From the NCBI GenBank assembly GCA_028696185.1, contig JAQVHL010000023.1, positions 1 through 38,805 on the forward strand: DNA of 38,805 nucleotides, written 5' to 3'. Below are positions 24,012-32,210 of the stretch, in pieces (the stretch's first letter is position 1; every line of letters starts with the position of its first letter). Origin of the DNA: Halothiobacillaceae bacterium. Lineage in GTDB: Bacteria > Pseudomonadota > Gammaproteobacteria > Halothiobacillales > Halothiobacillaceae. Both the position numbers and the translations under genes were made by a program. The notes beneath the pieces were generated by a model. That model saw only the letters and a program-made list of their open reading frames with translations, had not been told where the DNA came from and searched no databases.

Positions 24012-26819
24012 GTGGCTGACTACAAACACACCCTCAATCTGCCGGACACCCCCTTCCCGATGCGCGGCAACCTGCCGCAGCGCGAGCCGGACACCCTCGC
24101 CCTCTGGCAGGAGAAGAACCTGTACGCACGCATCCGCGAAGCCTGCGCCGGACGTCCGAAGTTCGTCCTGCACGACGGCCCGCCCTATGCCAACGGCGAC
24201 ATCCACATCGGCCACGCGGTCAACAAGGTGCTCAAGGACATCATCGTCAAGAGCAAGACCCTGGCGGGCTTCGACGCACCCTACGTGCCGGGCTGGGACT
24301 GCCACGGCCTGCCGATCGAATTGCAGGTGGAGAAGAAGCTGGGCAAGGCCGGGGACAAGGTCAGCGCGCGTGAATTCCGCGATGCCTGCCGCGCCTACGC
24401 CGCCGAGCAGGTGGAGCGCCAGAAGGCGGACTTCGTGCGCCTGGGCGTGCTGGGCGACTGGAACCGCCCCTACCTGACCATGGACTTCAAGTTCGAGGCC
24501 GACATCCTGCGCGCCTTGGGCAAGGTCATCGCCAACGGCCACCTGGTGCAGGGCAGCAAGCCGGTGCACTGGTGTGTGGACTGCGCCTCCGCGCTGGCTG
24601 AGGCCGAGGTGGAGTATCAGGACAAAACCTCCGATGCCATCGACGTGCGCTTCCAGGCGGTCGATCAGGCCGCCTTCGAAGCCGCATTGAACGCCGAAGG
24701 CAGCGGCCCCATCGAGGTCATCATCTGGACCACCACCCCGTGGACCCTGCCCGCCAACCAGGGCGTTGCGCTCAACGGCGAGCTGGACTACGTGCTGGTA
24801 GAGGCCGAGGGTGCCCGTCTGCTGCTGGCCGAGGCGCTGGTCGAGGCCACCCTCAAACGCTATGGCCTTGTCGGCGCGGCCATCGTCGGACGCGGCAAGG
24901 GCGCGGCATTGGAGCACCTCAAGCTACAGCATCCCTTCCTCGACCGTCAGGTGGCCGTCATCCTGGGCGACCACGTCACTGTGGATGCCGGTACGGGCGC
25001 GGTTCACACCGCCCCCGGTCACGGCCAGGAGGACTTTATCGCGGGCAACCGCTACGGTCTGCCGGTGGACAACCCGGTGGACGATGCGGGCCGCTTCAAG
25101 CCGGGCACGCCCTTCGTCGAGGGGCTGCATGCCAGCAAGGCCAACCCGGTGATCATCGAGCTGCTGCGCGAGCGCGGCCGCCTGCAACACGCCGCCAAGC
25201 TGAACCACAGCTTCCCGCACTGCTGGCGCCACAAGACCCCGCTGATTTTCCGTGCCACCCCGCAATGGTTCATCGGCATGGACGTGAACGGCCTCCGTAC
25301 GGATGCGCTCAAGGCGATCAAGGAAACCCGCTGGGTGCCGGAATGGGGCGAAAACCGCATCACCGCGATGGTCGAGGGTCGCCCGGACTGGTGCATCTCG
25401 CGCCAGCGCACCTGGGGCGTGCCCATCGCGCTGTTCGTGAACAAGGAAACCCATGAGCTGCATCCCCGTACCAGCGAGTTGATCGAGCAGGTCGCCGTGA
25501 TGATGGAATCGGGCGGCGTGGATGCCTGGTTCAGCCTGGAGCCATCCACGCTGCTGGGCAGCGAGGCCGAGCACTACCGCAAGGTCACTGACACCCTGGA
25601 CGTGTGGTTCGATTCCGGCGTCAGCCATTACGGCGTACTGGCCCAGCGCGCGGAGCTGACCGACCCGGCGGATCTGTATCTGGAAGGCTCCGACCAGCAT
25701 CGCGGCTGGTTCCAGTCCTCACTGATGACCGCCATCGGCATGCACGCCCGTCCGCCATACAGGCAGGTGCTGACCCACGGCTTCACCGTGGACGCGCAGG
25801 GCCGCAAGATGTCCAAATCGCTTGGCAACGTCATCGCCCCGCAGAAGGTGATGAACGCGATGGGCGCGGACGTGCTGCGCCTGTGGGTGGCTTCGGCGGA
25901 TTATCGCGGCGAGATGACCGTCTCAGACGAGATCTTGAAGCGCGCCGGAGACGCCTACCGTCGCATCCGCAACACCGCGCGCTATCTGCTCTCCAACCTG
26001 AACGACTTCCAGCCTGCCGATGCGCTGCCGTTCGAGGACATGCTGCCGCTGGATCAATGGGCGGTCGATCAGGCCGCGCGCTTGCAGGACGAGGTTCTCG
26101 CGTCCTATGACAGCTATAACTTCCACCAGGTCGTTCACGCGGTGCACAACTTCTGCTCGGTCACGCTGGGCGGCTTCTACCTGGACGTGACCAAGGACCG
26201 CCAGTACACCTGCCAGGCCAACTCGCGTGCCCGCCGCTCCAGCCAGACCGCGCAGTGGCACATCGTCGAGGCCCTCACCCGCTGGATCGCGCCCATCCTC
26301 AGCTTCACCGCCGAGGAGCTGTGGGGCTACCTGCCGGGCGAACGAGCGGATTCCGTATTCCTCGCCACCCACTACACCGCCCTGCAACGCATGAGCGATG
26401 ACGCCACTCTTGGCCCGCAGGCCTGGGCGCGCATCCTCGCCGTGCGCGACGAAGTGCTGGCCGTGCTCGAATGCCTGCGCAAGGACGGCGTGATCGGCGC
26501 CAACCTCGACGCGGAAGTCGACATCTACGCCGACGATGCCACGCTCGCCATGCTGGGCACGCTGGACGACGAACTCCGCTTCGTTCTGATTACCTCTTAC
26601 GCCCGCGTCCACCCGCTCGCCGCTCGCCCGGCGGACCGCGCGGTGGTGGACATCGAGGGCGGCCAGATCGCCATTGCCGCCCGCGCATCCCTGCACGGCA
26701 AGTGCGTGCGCTGCTGGCACCACCGCGAGGATGTCGGCAACCATGCCGCGCATCCCGAGCTGTGCGGCCGCTGTGTGGAAAACGTCGATGGCGCGGGCGA
26801 AACCCGCCGCTTTGCCTGA
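24012..26819 (+). CDS. ileS: Isoleucyl-tRNA synthetase
   Basis: The 935-aa class Ia synthetase charges tRNA-Ile and edits valine. HIGH is at 65-68 (NGDIHIGH), followed by [10 protein letters not shown]. The editing domain includes [16 protein letters not shown] and [16 protein letters not shown] is at 599-603. The C-terminal zinc-binding region has [12 protein letters not shown] and LCGRCVENV, and the protein ends there as in the E. coli-type enzyme (938 aa). The start is GTG at 24012 and no convincing Shine-Dalgarno precedes it, so translation initiation may be inefficient or supported otherwise. The order ribF-ileS-lspA-fkpB-ispH is the classical gammaproteobacterial one. Confidence 0.98.
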   Translation: MADYKHTLNLPDTPFPMRGNLPQREPDTLALWQEKNLYARIREACAGRPKFVLHDGPPYANGDIHIGHAVNKVLKDIIVKSKTLAGFDAPYVPGWDCHGLPIELQVEKKLGKAGDKVSAREFRDACRAYAAEQVERQKADFVRLGVLGDWNRPYLTMDFKFEADILRALGKVIANGHLVQGSKPVHWCVDCASALAEAEVEYQDKTSDAIDVRFQAVDQAAFEAALNAEGSGPIEVIIWTTTPWTLPANQGVALNGELDYVLVEAEGARLLLAEALVEATLKRYGLVGAAIVGRGKGAALEHLKLQHPFLDRQVAVILGDHVTVDAGTGAVHTAPGHGQEDFIAGNRYGLPVDNPVDDAGRFKPGTPFVEGLHASKANPVIIELLRERGRLQHAAKLNHSFPHCWRHKTPLIFRATPQWFIGMDVNGLRTDALKAIKETRWVPEWGENRITAMVEGRPDWCISRQRTWGVPIALFVNKETHELHPRTSELIEQVAVMMESGGVDAWFSLEPSTLLGSEAEHYRKVTDTLDVWFDSGVSHYGVLAQRAELTDPADLYLEGSDQHRGWFQSSLMTAIGMHARPPYRQVLTHGFTVDAQGRKMSKSLGNVIAPQKVMNAMGADVLRLWVASADYRGEMTVSDEILKRAGDAYRRIRNTARYLLSNLNDFQPADALPFEDMLPLDQWAVDQAARLQDEVLASYDSYNFHQVVHAVHNFCSVTLGGFYLDVTKDRQYTCQANSRARRSSQTAQWHIVEALTRWIAPILSFTAEELWGYLPGERADSVFLATHYTALQRMSDDATLGPQAWARILAVRDEVLAVLECLRKDGVIGANLDAEVDIYADDATLAMLGTLDDELRFVLITSYARVHPLAARPADRAVVDIEGGQIAIAARASLHGKCVRCWHHREDVGNHAAHPELCGRCVENVDGAGETRRFA

Positions 26820-26830
26820 AGCGCCCGGCC

Positions 26831-27325
26831 ATGACGGATAATCGCCCCACCCCGCTGCGCTGGCTCTGGCTGGCCGTATTCGTACTGATCCTCGATCAGA
26901 TCAGCAAATGGGCCGCAACGGCCTGGCTGTCCTATGCCGAGCCGGTGCCGGTCATGCCACTGCTGAACATGACCCTACTGCACAACACGGGCGCGGCCTT
27001 CAGCTTCCTGGCCAGCGCCGGAGGCTGGCAACGCTGGTTCTTCACCCTGATCGCGCTGGCCATCAGCATCGCGCTGGTGATCTGGCTGTGGCGCCTCCCC
27101 GCCCGCGAGCGCCTGACCGGCGCCGCGCTTGCACTGGTGCTGGGCGGGGCGCTGGGCAACCTGATTGACCGCGTACTTTACGGGTATGTGGTGGATTTCA
27201 TCGACGTGTACTATGGCAGCTGGCACTGGCCGGCCTTCAATATCGCCGACTCGGCCATTACGGTGGGTGTGGCCCTGCTCCTGTGGACCAGCCTGCGCCC
27301 CGCAGCCTCTGCCCCACGGAACTGA
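26831..27325 (+). CDS. lspA: Lipoprotein signal peptidase (signal peptidase II)
   Basis: The 164-aa inner-membrane aspartyl protease removes the signal peptide of prolipoproteins after lipidation. Four hydrophobic segments are visible. The catalytic aspartates are Asp113 (GNLIDRVLYG) and Asp140 (FNIADSAITVG), one residue offset from E. coli; LDQISKW and HNTGAAFSFL are further signatures. The ATG is 11 bp after the ileS stop with a weak Shine-Dalgarno, which suggests reinitiation from ileS. A longer frame open back to 26471 lies inside ileS and is not used. Confidence 0.97.
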   Translation: MTDNRPTPLRWLWLAVFVLILDQISKWAATAWLSYAEPVPVMPLLNMTLLHNTGAAFSFLASAGGWQRWFFTLIALAISIALVIWLWRLPARERLTGAALALVLGGALGNLIDRVLYGYVVDFIDVYYGSWHWPAFNIADSAITVGVALLLWTSLRPAASAPRN

Positions 27326-27330
27326 AAACC

Positions 27331-27783
27331 ATGCTCATCGACCGCGACAGCCGCGTCACCCTCCACTATGAACTGCGCCTGACCGACGGCCTGCTGGCCG
27401 ATGCCACGCCGGAAGGCGAACCGCTGCATTTCCAGATGGGCGACGGAACGCTCATGCCGTTGCTGGAAGACTGCCTGATCGGCTTGCCGGAAGGCGAGGC
27501 CACCCGCATCCTGCTGCCGCCCGACGAAGGCTTCGGACACCGCTCTACCGACAATATCCACGTCATGCCGCGCGAGGACTTCCCGGAGGATTTCCGGCCC
27601 GAGCCCGGTCAGGTCATCGATTTTTCCACGCCGACCGGCGAATCGGTTCCCGGCATCGTGCTTGCCGTTGAAAGCGACGAGGTCACGGTCGACTTCAACC
27701 ACCCGCTCAGCGGGCATGTGGTGCAGTTCATCGTCAAGGTGCTCAAGGTCGAACCGTCCGGCGAGGCCGGGGAACCCGCATGA
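27331..27783 (+). CDS. fkpB: FKBP-type peptidyl-prolyl isomerase (SlpA/FkpB type)
   Basis: The 150-aa cytoplasmic protein has a split FKBP domain with an inserted IF (insert-in-flap) chaperone domain. It starts [15 protein letters not shown], has [26 protein letters not shown], then the flap insert [26 protein letters not shown], and returns with [19 protein letters not shown]. SlpA proteins catalyse proline isomerisation and bind unfolded chains. I chose the ATG at 27331, five bases after the lspA stop; the in-frame codon at 27283 lies inside lspA. The stop overlaps ispH (ATGA, 27780-27783). Confidence 0.94.
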   Translation: MLIDRDSRVTLHYELRLTDGLLADATPEGEPLHFQMGDGTLMPLLEDCLIGLPEGEATRILLPPDEGFGHRSTDNIHVMPREDFPEDFRPEPGQVIDFSTPTGESVPGIVLAVESDEVTVDFNHPLSGHVVQFIVKVLKVEPSGEAGEPA

Positions 27784-28736
27784 GTCTGCGTCAAATCGCC
27801 TTAGCCAGCCCGCGCGGCTTCTGCGCCGGAGTCGACCGCGCCATCGAGATTGTCGAGCGCGCGCTGGAAGCCTTTGGTGCGCCCATCTATGTGCGGCACG
27901 AAATCGTTCACAATCGCTACATCGTCGAGAACCTGCACGCCAAGGGCGCCCGCTTCATCGAAGAACTCGCCGACGTGCCCGATGGCGCCACACTGATCTT
28001 CAGCGCCCATGGCGTCTCCCGCGCCATCGAGGAAGAAGCCGCGCGGCGCGGGCTCAAGGTATTTGACGCCACCTGTCCGCTGGTCACCAAGGTCCATCTG
28101 GAAGTGGCCCGTCATGCACGCCAGGGGCGGGAAGTGATACTGATCGGCCACGCCGGGCACCCCGAAGTCGAAGGCACGATGGGGCATTACGATACAAGTC
28201 ACGGCGGCGTGATCCACCTGGTCGAGAATGTGGCCGATGTTGGGCGCCTCCTGGTGCACGACCCCAAAGAGCTGGCCTACGCCACCCAGACCACGCTCTC
28301 CGTCGATGAGACCGCCGCCATCGTCGCCGCCCTGCGCGAGCGCTATCCCGCCATTCAGGGGCCACGAAAGGACGATATCTGCTACGCCACGCAGAACCGC
28401 CAGGACGCCGTGCGCGCCCTGGCCCCGGACTGTGACCTGATGCTGGTCGTGGGATCACGCACCAGCTCCAACTCCAACCGGCTACGGGAAATCGCCGAAA
28501 ACCTCGGCATCCCCGCCCATCTCATTGATGGACCCGAGGATATCCTCCCGCAATGGCTGGAGGGCTGCGAACGCATCGGTCTGACGGCCGGCGCGTCCGC
28601 GCCGGAAATTCTCGTCCAGCGCGTCATCGCCCACCTGCAGGCACTGGCTCCGGACATTCAGCTGATTGAAAACCGTCCGGTGGAGGAAAACATCGTCTTC
28701 GCCCTGCCGCGGGAACTGCGGGACATCGGGGAATAA
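27780..28736 (+). CDS. ispH: 4-hydroxy-3-methylbut-2-enyl diphosphate reductase
   Basis: The 318-aa enzyme makes IPP and DMAPP in the last step of the MEP pathway. Its three [4Fe-4S] cysteines are Cys15 ([19 protein letters not shown]), Cys99 ([11 protein letters not shown]) and Cys201 ([11 protein letters not shown]). The substrate-binding His44, His77, His127 and Glu129 are all in place at a constant +3 offset from E. coli. The gene overlaps fkpB and ends the plus-strand run. It is convergent with the DUF4124-like gene across a spacer with a C13 tract and a stem-loop. Confidence 0.98.
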   Translation: MSLRQIALASPRGFCAGVDRAIEIVERALEAFGAPIYVRHEIVHNRYIVENLHAKGARFIEELADVPDGATLIFSAHGVSRAIEEEAARRGLKVFDATCPLVTKVHLEVARHARQGREVILIGHAGHPEVEGTMGHYDTSHGGVIHLVENVADVGRLLVHDPKELAYATQTTLSVDETAAIVAALRERYPAIQGPRKDDICYATQNRQDAVRALAPDCDLMLVVGSRTSSNSNRLREIAENLGIPAHLIDGPEDILPQWLEGCERIGLTAGASAPEILVQRVIAHLQALAPDIQLIENRPVEENIVFALPRELRDIGE

Positions 28737-28762
28737 TCTCCCGGCCCTTGGCAACTTCAAAG

Positions 28763-28775
28763 CCCCCCCCCCCCC
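28763..28775. repeat. C13 homopolymer tract
   Basis: Thirteen consecutive C bases (13 G on the minus strand) lie 27 bp after the ispH stop in the convergent spacer. Such tracts are prone to slippage and to sequencing error. It is not in a coding region or next to a promoter that I can see. Confidence 0.9.
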
Positions 28776-28787
28776 GGCTGGACACAA

Positions 28788-28820
28788 GGACCTGAGCGGG
28801 TGAGAAGCCGAATCAGGTCC
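28788..28820. terminator. Stem-loop between convergent genes
   Basis: GGACCTGA (28788-28795) and TCAGGTCC (28813-28820) form a perfect 8-bp stem around a 17-nt loop. It sits midway between the ends of ispH and the minus-strand DUF4124-like gene and could act on both transcripts. No U-tract follows on either strand, so intrinsic termination is doubtful. Confidence 0.35.
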
Positions 28821-28832
28821 GGATTGCACATC

Positions 28833-29204
28833 TCATCGCGCTTTTTTCAGCAAAACCTCACGCTCGCGTCTCAAGGCGCGCAGGCGCCCTGCCCGCTCGG
28901 AATCAGGGCCAATGGTGGAGAGCTCAAAAAAGCGGATCTCGCGCTCCAGCTCTTCAAGGCGTTTGCTATCCTCACTACCCAGTCCTTTCGAGGCACGCGC
29001 TCTTGGCGCGCTGACCGTGGGAATCCGTGGAATAGGCGCCATCTCCACCACATTTGGCTGGGGTTGAAGCACTACGGTCTGCACATTGGCTGGCGGCTCA
29101 TCACCAAAATGCCGCCGCCCCTGCGCGTCGGTCCAGCCATGAATCTCCCCGCTGTGCGCGGGGCCCGCCAAAACCAGAATCATCCCGATGCGAATATGCA
29201 GCAC
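28833..29204 (-). CDS. DUF4124-like envelope protein with coiled-coil tail
   Basis: The 123-aa product has a short signal peptide (MLHIRIGMILVLAGPAHSG, reading the start codon as Met), then GEIHGWTDAQGRRHFGDEPP, which is the YxWxDxxGxxHfxDxPP-type pattern of DUF4124. The C-terminal half (EDSKRLEELEREIRFF to the end) looks like a charged coiled coil. Many gammaproteobacteria carry several such small envelope proteins, and their function is unknown. I chose the GTG at 29204, with AAGGAG six bases upstream; the longer frame to 29252 would lack a signal peptide. A 60-bp gap separates it from metY upstream. Confidence 0.7.
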   Translation of the reverse strand: MLHIRIGMILVLAGPAHSGEIHGWTDAQGRRHFGDEPPANVQTVVLQPQPNVVEMAPIPRIPTVSAPRARASKGLGSEDSKRLEELEREIRFFELSTIGPDSERAGRLRALRREREVLLKKAR

Positions 29205-29264
29205 GAAACACTCCTTGTTCCATGTAATAACACAAGTTTCGGCAATGGCCACAACAGGCGCAAA

Positions 29265-30554
29265 TCACGCACTGCAATTTTGGCGAGTGACCGCGAGCGC
29301 CTGATCGATATCCGCAAGAATATCGTCGATATGCTCGATACCGATGGACAGACGCACAAGATCCTCGCTCACGCCCGCCTTCGCCAGCTCCAGAGGAGAA
29401 AGCTGCCGATGCGTCGTGGTCGCCGGATGACAGGCCAAAGACTTCGTATCGCCAATATTGACCAGACGAGTCACCAGTTTCAGGGCATCGATAAAACGCG
29501 CACCATTATCCCTCCCACCCTTGATACCGAAACTCATCACACTGGCCGCCTTACCTCCCATGTATTTGCACACCAGTGGATAATCGGGGCTATCTGGCGA
29601 GCCGGGATAATTGACCCACTCCACTTGCGGATGCGCCTTGAGAAACTCCGCGACACACAGCGCATTTTCGCAGTGCCGGTCCATACGCACCGGCAGCGTT
29701 TCAATTCCCTGCAGGACAAGAAACGCATTGAATGGCGACAAAGCTGCCCCCATATTGCGCAGCGGCACCACCCGCGCGCGGGCAATAAAGGCCGCATCGC
29801 CAAAGGTTTCTGTATACGAGACCCCATGATAGGAGCGATCAGGTTCAATCAGGCGGGCGAAACGCCCGGCATGAGCCGTCCAGGGAAAGCGCCCGGAATC
29901 CACAATCGCGCCAGCCAGGGTCGTCCCATGCCCGCCCATGTACTTGGTCAGGGCATGCACCACGATATCCGCGCCATGCTCGAAAGGTCGGCACAGATAA
30001 GGGGTTGGCACCGTATTGTCCACGATCAGGGGGACACCGTGGGCATGCGCCATGTCTGCAATGGCCCCGAAATCGACCACATTGGCCGCTGGATTGCCTA
30101 TGGACTCACAGAAAACCGCACGGGTGCGCCCGTCGATGAGTTTCGCCATACCCTCGACATCGTGATAGGCCGCAAAGCGGACCTCGATACCATAACGAGG
30201 CAAGGTGTGGGCGAACAGATTGTACGTACCACCATACAGCGTGGACGTAGTGACGATATTGTCCCCGGCCTCGGCAATCGTCATCAACGCATAGGTGATG
30301 GCCGACATCCCCGACGCCAGGGCCAGCCCTGCAATCCCTCCTTCCAAAGCGGCAACGCGCTTCTCCAGGACCTCATTGGTCGGATTCATCATGCGGGTGT
30401 AGATGTTTCCCGGCACTTTAAGATCAAACAGATCCGCCCCGTGCTGGGTATCATCAAACGCATACGATGTGGTCTGGTAAATGGGCACCGCAACCGCGTG
30501 GGTGCTGGGATCCGGGCTGTAACCCGCATGAACGGCCAGGGTTTCAATTTTCAT
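29265..30554 (-). CDS. metY: O-acetylhomoserine sulfhydrylase (MetY type)
   Basis: The 429-aa cytoplasmic PLP enzyme of the Cys/Met metabolism family makes homocysteine from O-acetylhomoserine and sulfide. It begins IETLAVHAGYSPDPSTHAVAVPIYQTTSYAFDD; YTRMMNPTNEVLEKRVAALEGG follows, and the PLP lysine is Lys204 in HALTKYMGGHG. SLACHPATTTHRQLSPLELAKAGV and LSIGIEHIDDILADI are C-terminal hallmarks. I chose the ATG at 30554, where family similarity begins; the frame to 30608 adds non-conserved residues. The 131-bp spacer up to the next gene (30555-30685) holds partial inverted repeats but no riboswitch I can identify. Confidence 0.92.
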   Translation of the reverse strand: MKIETLAVHAGYSPDPSTHAVAVPIYQTTSYAFDDTQHGADLFDLKVPGNIYTRMMNPTNEVLEKRVAALEGGIAGLALASGMSAITYALMTIAEAGDNIVTTSTLYGGTYNLFAHTLPRYGIEVRFAAYHDVEGMAKLIDGRTRAVFCESIGNPAANVVDFGAIADMAHAHGVPLIVDNTVPTPYLCRPFEHGADIVVHALTKYMGGHGTTLAGAIVDSGRFPWTAHAGRFARLIEPDRSYHGVSYTETFGDAAFIARARVVPLRNMGAALSPFNAFLVLQGIETLPVRMDRHCENALCVAEFLKAHPQVEWVNYPGSPDSPDYPLVCKYMGGKAASVMSFGIKGGRDNGARFIDALKLVTRLVNIGDTKSLACHPATTTHRQLSPLELAKAGVSEDLVRLSIGIEHIDDILADIDQALAVTRQNCSA

Positions 30555-30685
30555 TGCGCCACGCCCGCCTTGAGGAAGAAAGCGCCAGTTTGCCCAAACA
30601 CGACACAAGGCTCAAGCGCAGCGCCTTAGCGCGCGGGCCCATTTCCTTCAAGGGTCCCTTACGAGACGAACCACAAAGAAGGGCA

Positions 30686-31246
30686 TCACATACCGGAAGT
30701 ACATCCCTGCAAATGAGTTTTCATCTCACGCACACGGCCTGATTTGGCCAAAATCAAAAGACGCGCATTGTCGGTCGACAAGCCCGGCGCGCAAAGCGTG
30801 ATAGTACCGGCCTGGAAGCCGCCATTGTGAAGATAGGCATGACCATTGCGACCGAAGCGCACATACTCCGCCACGGTCCTGTTCCCAAAGGCCATGACGT
30901 CACTGGGTAAGGAATCACGATGCCCCAGCACCGGCTCACCCGCATCGAGCACCCGGTTATTGTTGGCATCCACGAATACCACCCACCCAGCCGACCAACC
31001 CCCACCGCGGCAGGTGGTTCCATCGAAACCTGAACATACCGTGGCCCATCCCTGACCGTGCAGCCCCAGTTCACGCGCAGCAATCATGGCATGCATCAAC
31101 TCGGATTTTGCCGAATCCAGGCGCACACGCAAGATCTGTTCGCGCATGGACGGCACGGCCAACGCGAGCAGGATACCCAAAACGAACAGACCCAGCATCA
31201 GTTCAATGAGCGACAGCCCGGATTGCAATCGTCGCAGAGCGTCCAT
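30686..31246 (-). CDS. FimT/GspH-like minor pilin
   Basis: The 186-aa product is a second FimT-like protein at the end of the pilin operon. The prepilin-peptidase site is LQSG-LSLIELMLGL, with Glu at +5 and a 10-residue leader. The rest is a beta-rich GspH-type domain with WSAGWVVFVDANNNRVLDAGE and FGRNGHA, and it has Cys pairs (VCSGFDGTTC). Some FimT proteins bind DNA during natural transformation; I cannot tell if this one does. The start is the ATG at 31246, with GGAGG five bases before it; a GTG two codons earlier lies within that Shine-Dalgarno. A hairpin separates it from pilE. Confidence 0.8.
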   Translation of the reverse strand: MDALRRLQSGLSLIELMLGLFVLGILLALAVPSMREQILRVRLDSAKSELMHAMIAARELGLHGQGWATVCSGFDGTTCRGGGWSAGWVVFVDANNNRVLDAGEPVLGHRDSLPSDVMAFGNRTVAEYVRFGRNGHAYLHNGGFQAGTITLCAPGLSTDNARLLILAKSGRVREMKTHLQGCTSGM

Positions 31247-31282
31247 GCCCACCTCCGATCAATACTCAAACAAGATGTAGAA

Positions 31283-31306
31283 GTGGGCTACTACTCAAGA
31301 GCCCAC
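31283..31306 (-). terminator. Candidate terminator/attenuator after pilE
   Basis: GTGGGCT (31283-31289) and AGCCCAC (31300-31306) form a perfect 7-bp stem with a 10-nt loop. On the minus strand it is followed by TTCTACATCTTGTTT, which is U-rich but interrupted. It lies between pilE and the distal FimT-like gene and could reduce read-through. Confidence 0.4.
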
Positions 31307-31347
31307 CAATCTCGCAGACACAACACAAAGCAACATCAAAAGCTTTA

Positions 31348-31776
31348 TCACCAACAATCGGCCACCGTCCCAGTACCCGACTCAGTTTTTGTTCCAGCCT
31401 GATTCACAGTTAGAATAGCACACTTAGCATCTTTGAGCTGCACCCCCAACGGAGTGGCTGTTACAGTATAGGTCGTGCTCGTCAAACCATTAAATCGTAT
31501 AGCGTAGTACTGATTTAACTTCCCTTGAGTTAAACAGCCCAATCCCGCAGGCGGAAGGGGGGGGTTATTAGTTACTCCCACATAAGTCATGTTGCTCGTA
31601 TAAAAGCGTTCCGCCAACTGCACGTATTCCAGCATGCACGATTTTGCCGCAGCACGACGGGACTTGATCAAATGATCCTGATAGGAAGGGTACGCTACGG
31701 CGGCAATAATCCCGATGATCGCCACCACAATCATCAGCTCAATCAGGGTGAAACCTTGGTCACGCAACCGATTCAT
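31348..31776 (-). CDS. pilE: Type IV minor pilin PilE
   Basis: The 142-aa pilin has an eight-residue leader, MNRLRDQG, then [28 protein letters not shown], with Glu at +5. The globular part has four Cys, including a C-terminal pair (KCAIL...ADCW) likely forming the D-region disulfide. In Pseudomonas, PilE is a minor pilin that helps prime pilus assembly, and this position, just after pilY1-pilY2, is the same. GC content is clearly lower than in the housekeeping genes. It overlaps the upstream gene by ATGA (31773-31776). Confidence 0.9.
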   Translation of the reverse strand: MNRLRDQGFTLIELMIVVAIIGIIAAVAYPSYQDHLIKSRRAAAKSCMLEYVQLAERFYTSNMTYVGVTNNPPLPPAGLGCLTQGKLNQYYAIRFNGLTSTTYTVTATPLGVQLKDAKCAILTVNQAGTKTESGTGTVADCW

Positions 31777-32150
31777 TCCAAAGGCTCCGTAATGATCCAG
31801 ACTTCCAGCAAGACCTTGCCGGAATCATCGTATTGAGTCAGCAAGCGGGTCTCCGGCTTGATGTCCTTGAATGGCGCCGAGCCATATCCGGCCAGTTTGC
31901 CGTCGATCACCACCTTGGTCGACGGATTGACAATAAGCTCACCTTCCGATGAGTGAATTACTCCCCTGACAGCATCCAGCTTGTAAAAAAATGCCAAACT
32001 GGGCTCGAAATGCGTGGGTTCCAGGGAGGTCGCCTGAGGATGGGGCGCCGCCTGATCCGGCCTTGCCGCCCCCCCCTCCCCTTCAGCCCAGGCCGCGCCC
32101 CCCACAAGTGGGGCTATCAGGCAAGCAACAAGCAGTTTCGTTTTGTTCAT
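31773..32150 (-). CDS. pilY2: PilY2-like small secreted protein
   Basis: The 125-aa product has a signal peptide ([22 protein letters not shown]) and a small beta-rich body: [46 protein letters not shown], then a terminal [10 protein letters not shown]. Position between pilY1 and pilE, size and the pattern of a short OB-like domain ending in a WI(V) strand fit PilY2 of Pseudomonas, whose exact role in pilus biogenesis is unclear. The assignment rests on synteny more than sequence. AGAGG lies eight bases before the ATG, and a strong hairpin precedes it. Confidence 0.6.
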   Translation of the reverse strand: MNKTKLLVACLIAPLVGGAAWAEGEGGAARPDQAAPHPQATSLEPTHFEPSLAFFYKLDAVRGVIHSSEGELIVNPSTKVVIDGKLAGYGSAPFKDIKPETRLLTQYDDSGKVLLEVWIITEPLE

Positions 32151-32172
32151 CTTGAAAGCCTCTGTGATAACA

Positions 32173-32192
32173 GGCGCCCCTTGCAGGGCGCC
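32173..32192. other. Strong intercistronic hairpin pilY1-pilY2
   Basis: GGCGCCC/GGGCGCC form a 7-bp all-GC stem with a 6-nt loop in the 60-bp gap between pilY1 and pilY2. No U-tract follows on the minus strand, so it may be an RNA processing or stability element rather than a terminator. Confidence 0.5.
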
Positions 32193-32210
32193 CCGTCAAA
32201 GGGAAAAGCC

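Noticed and set aside
28800-30629. 609-aa plus-strand frame opposite metY and the DUF4124-like gene
   Set aside because: It is antisense to two genes with strong motifs, and its composition (Arg/His/Ile-rich) matches no family.
30555-30685. SAM riboswitch upstream of metY
   Set aside because: The spacer has partial inverted repeats (TTGAG/CTCAA) but none of the conserved core bases of SAM-I or SAM-II that I could recognise. A covariance-model search would decide.
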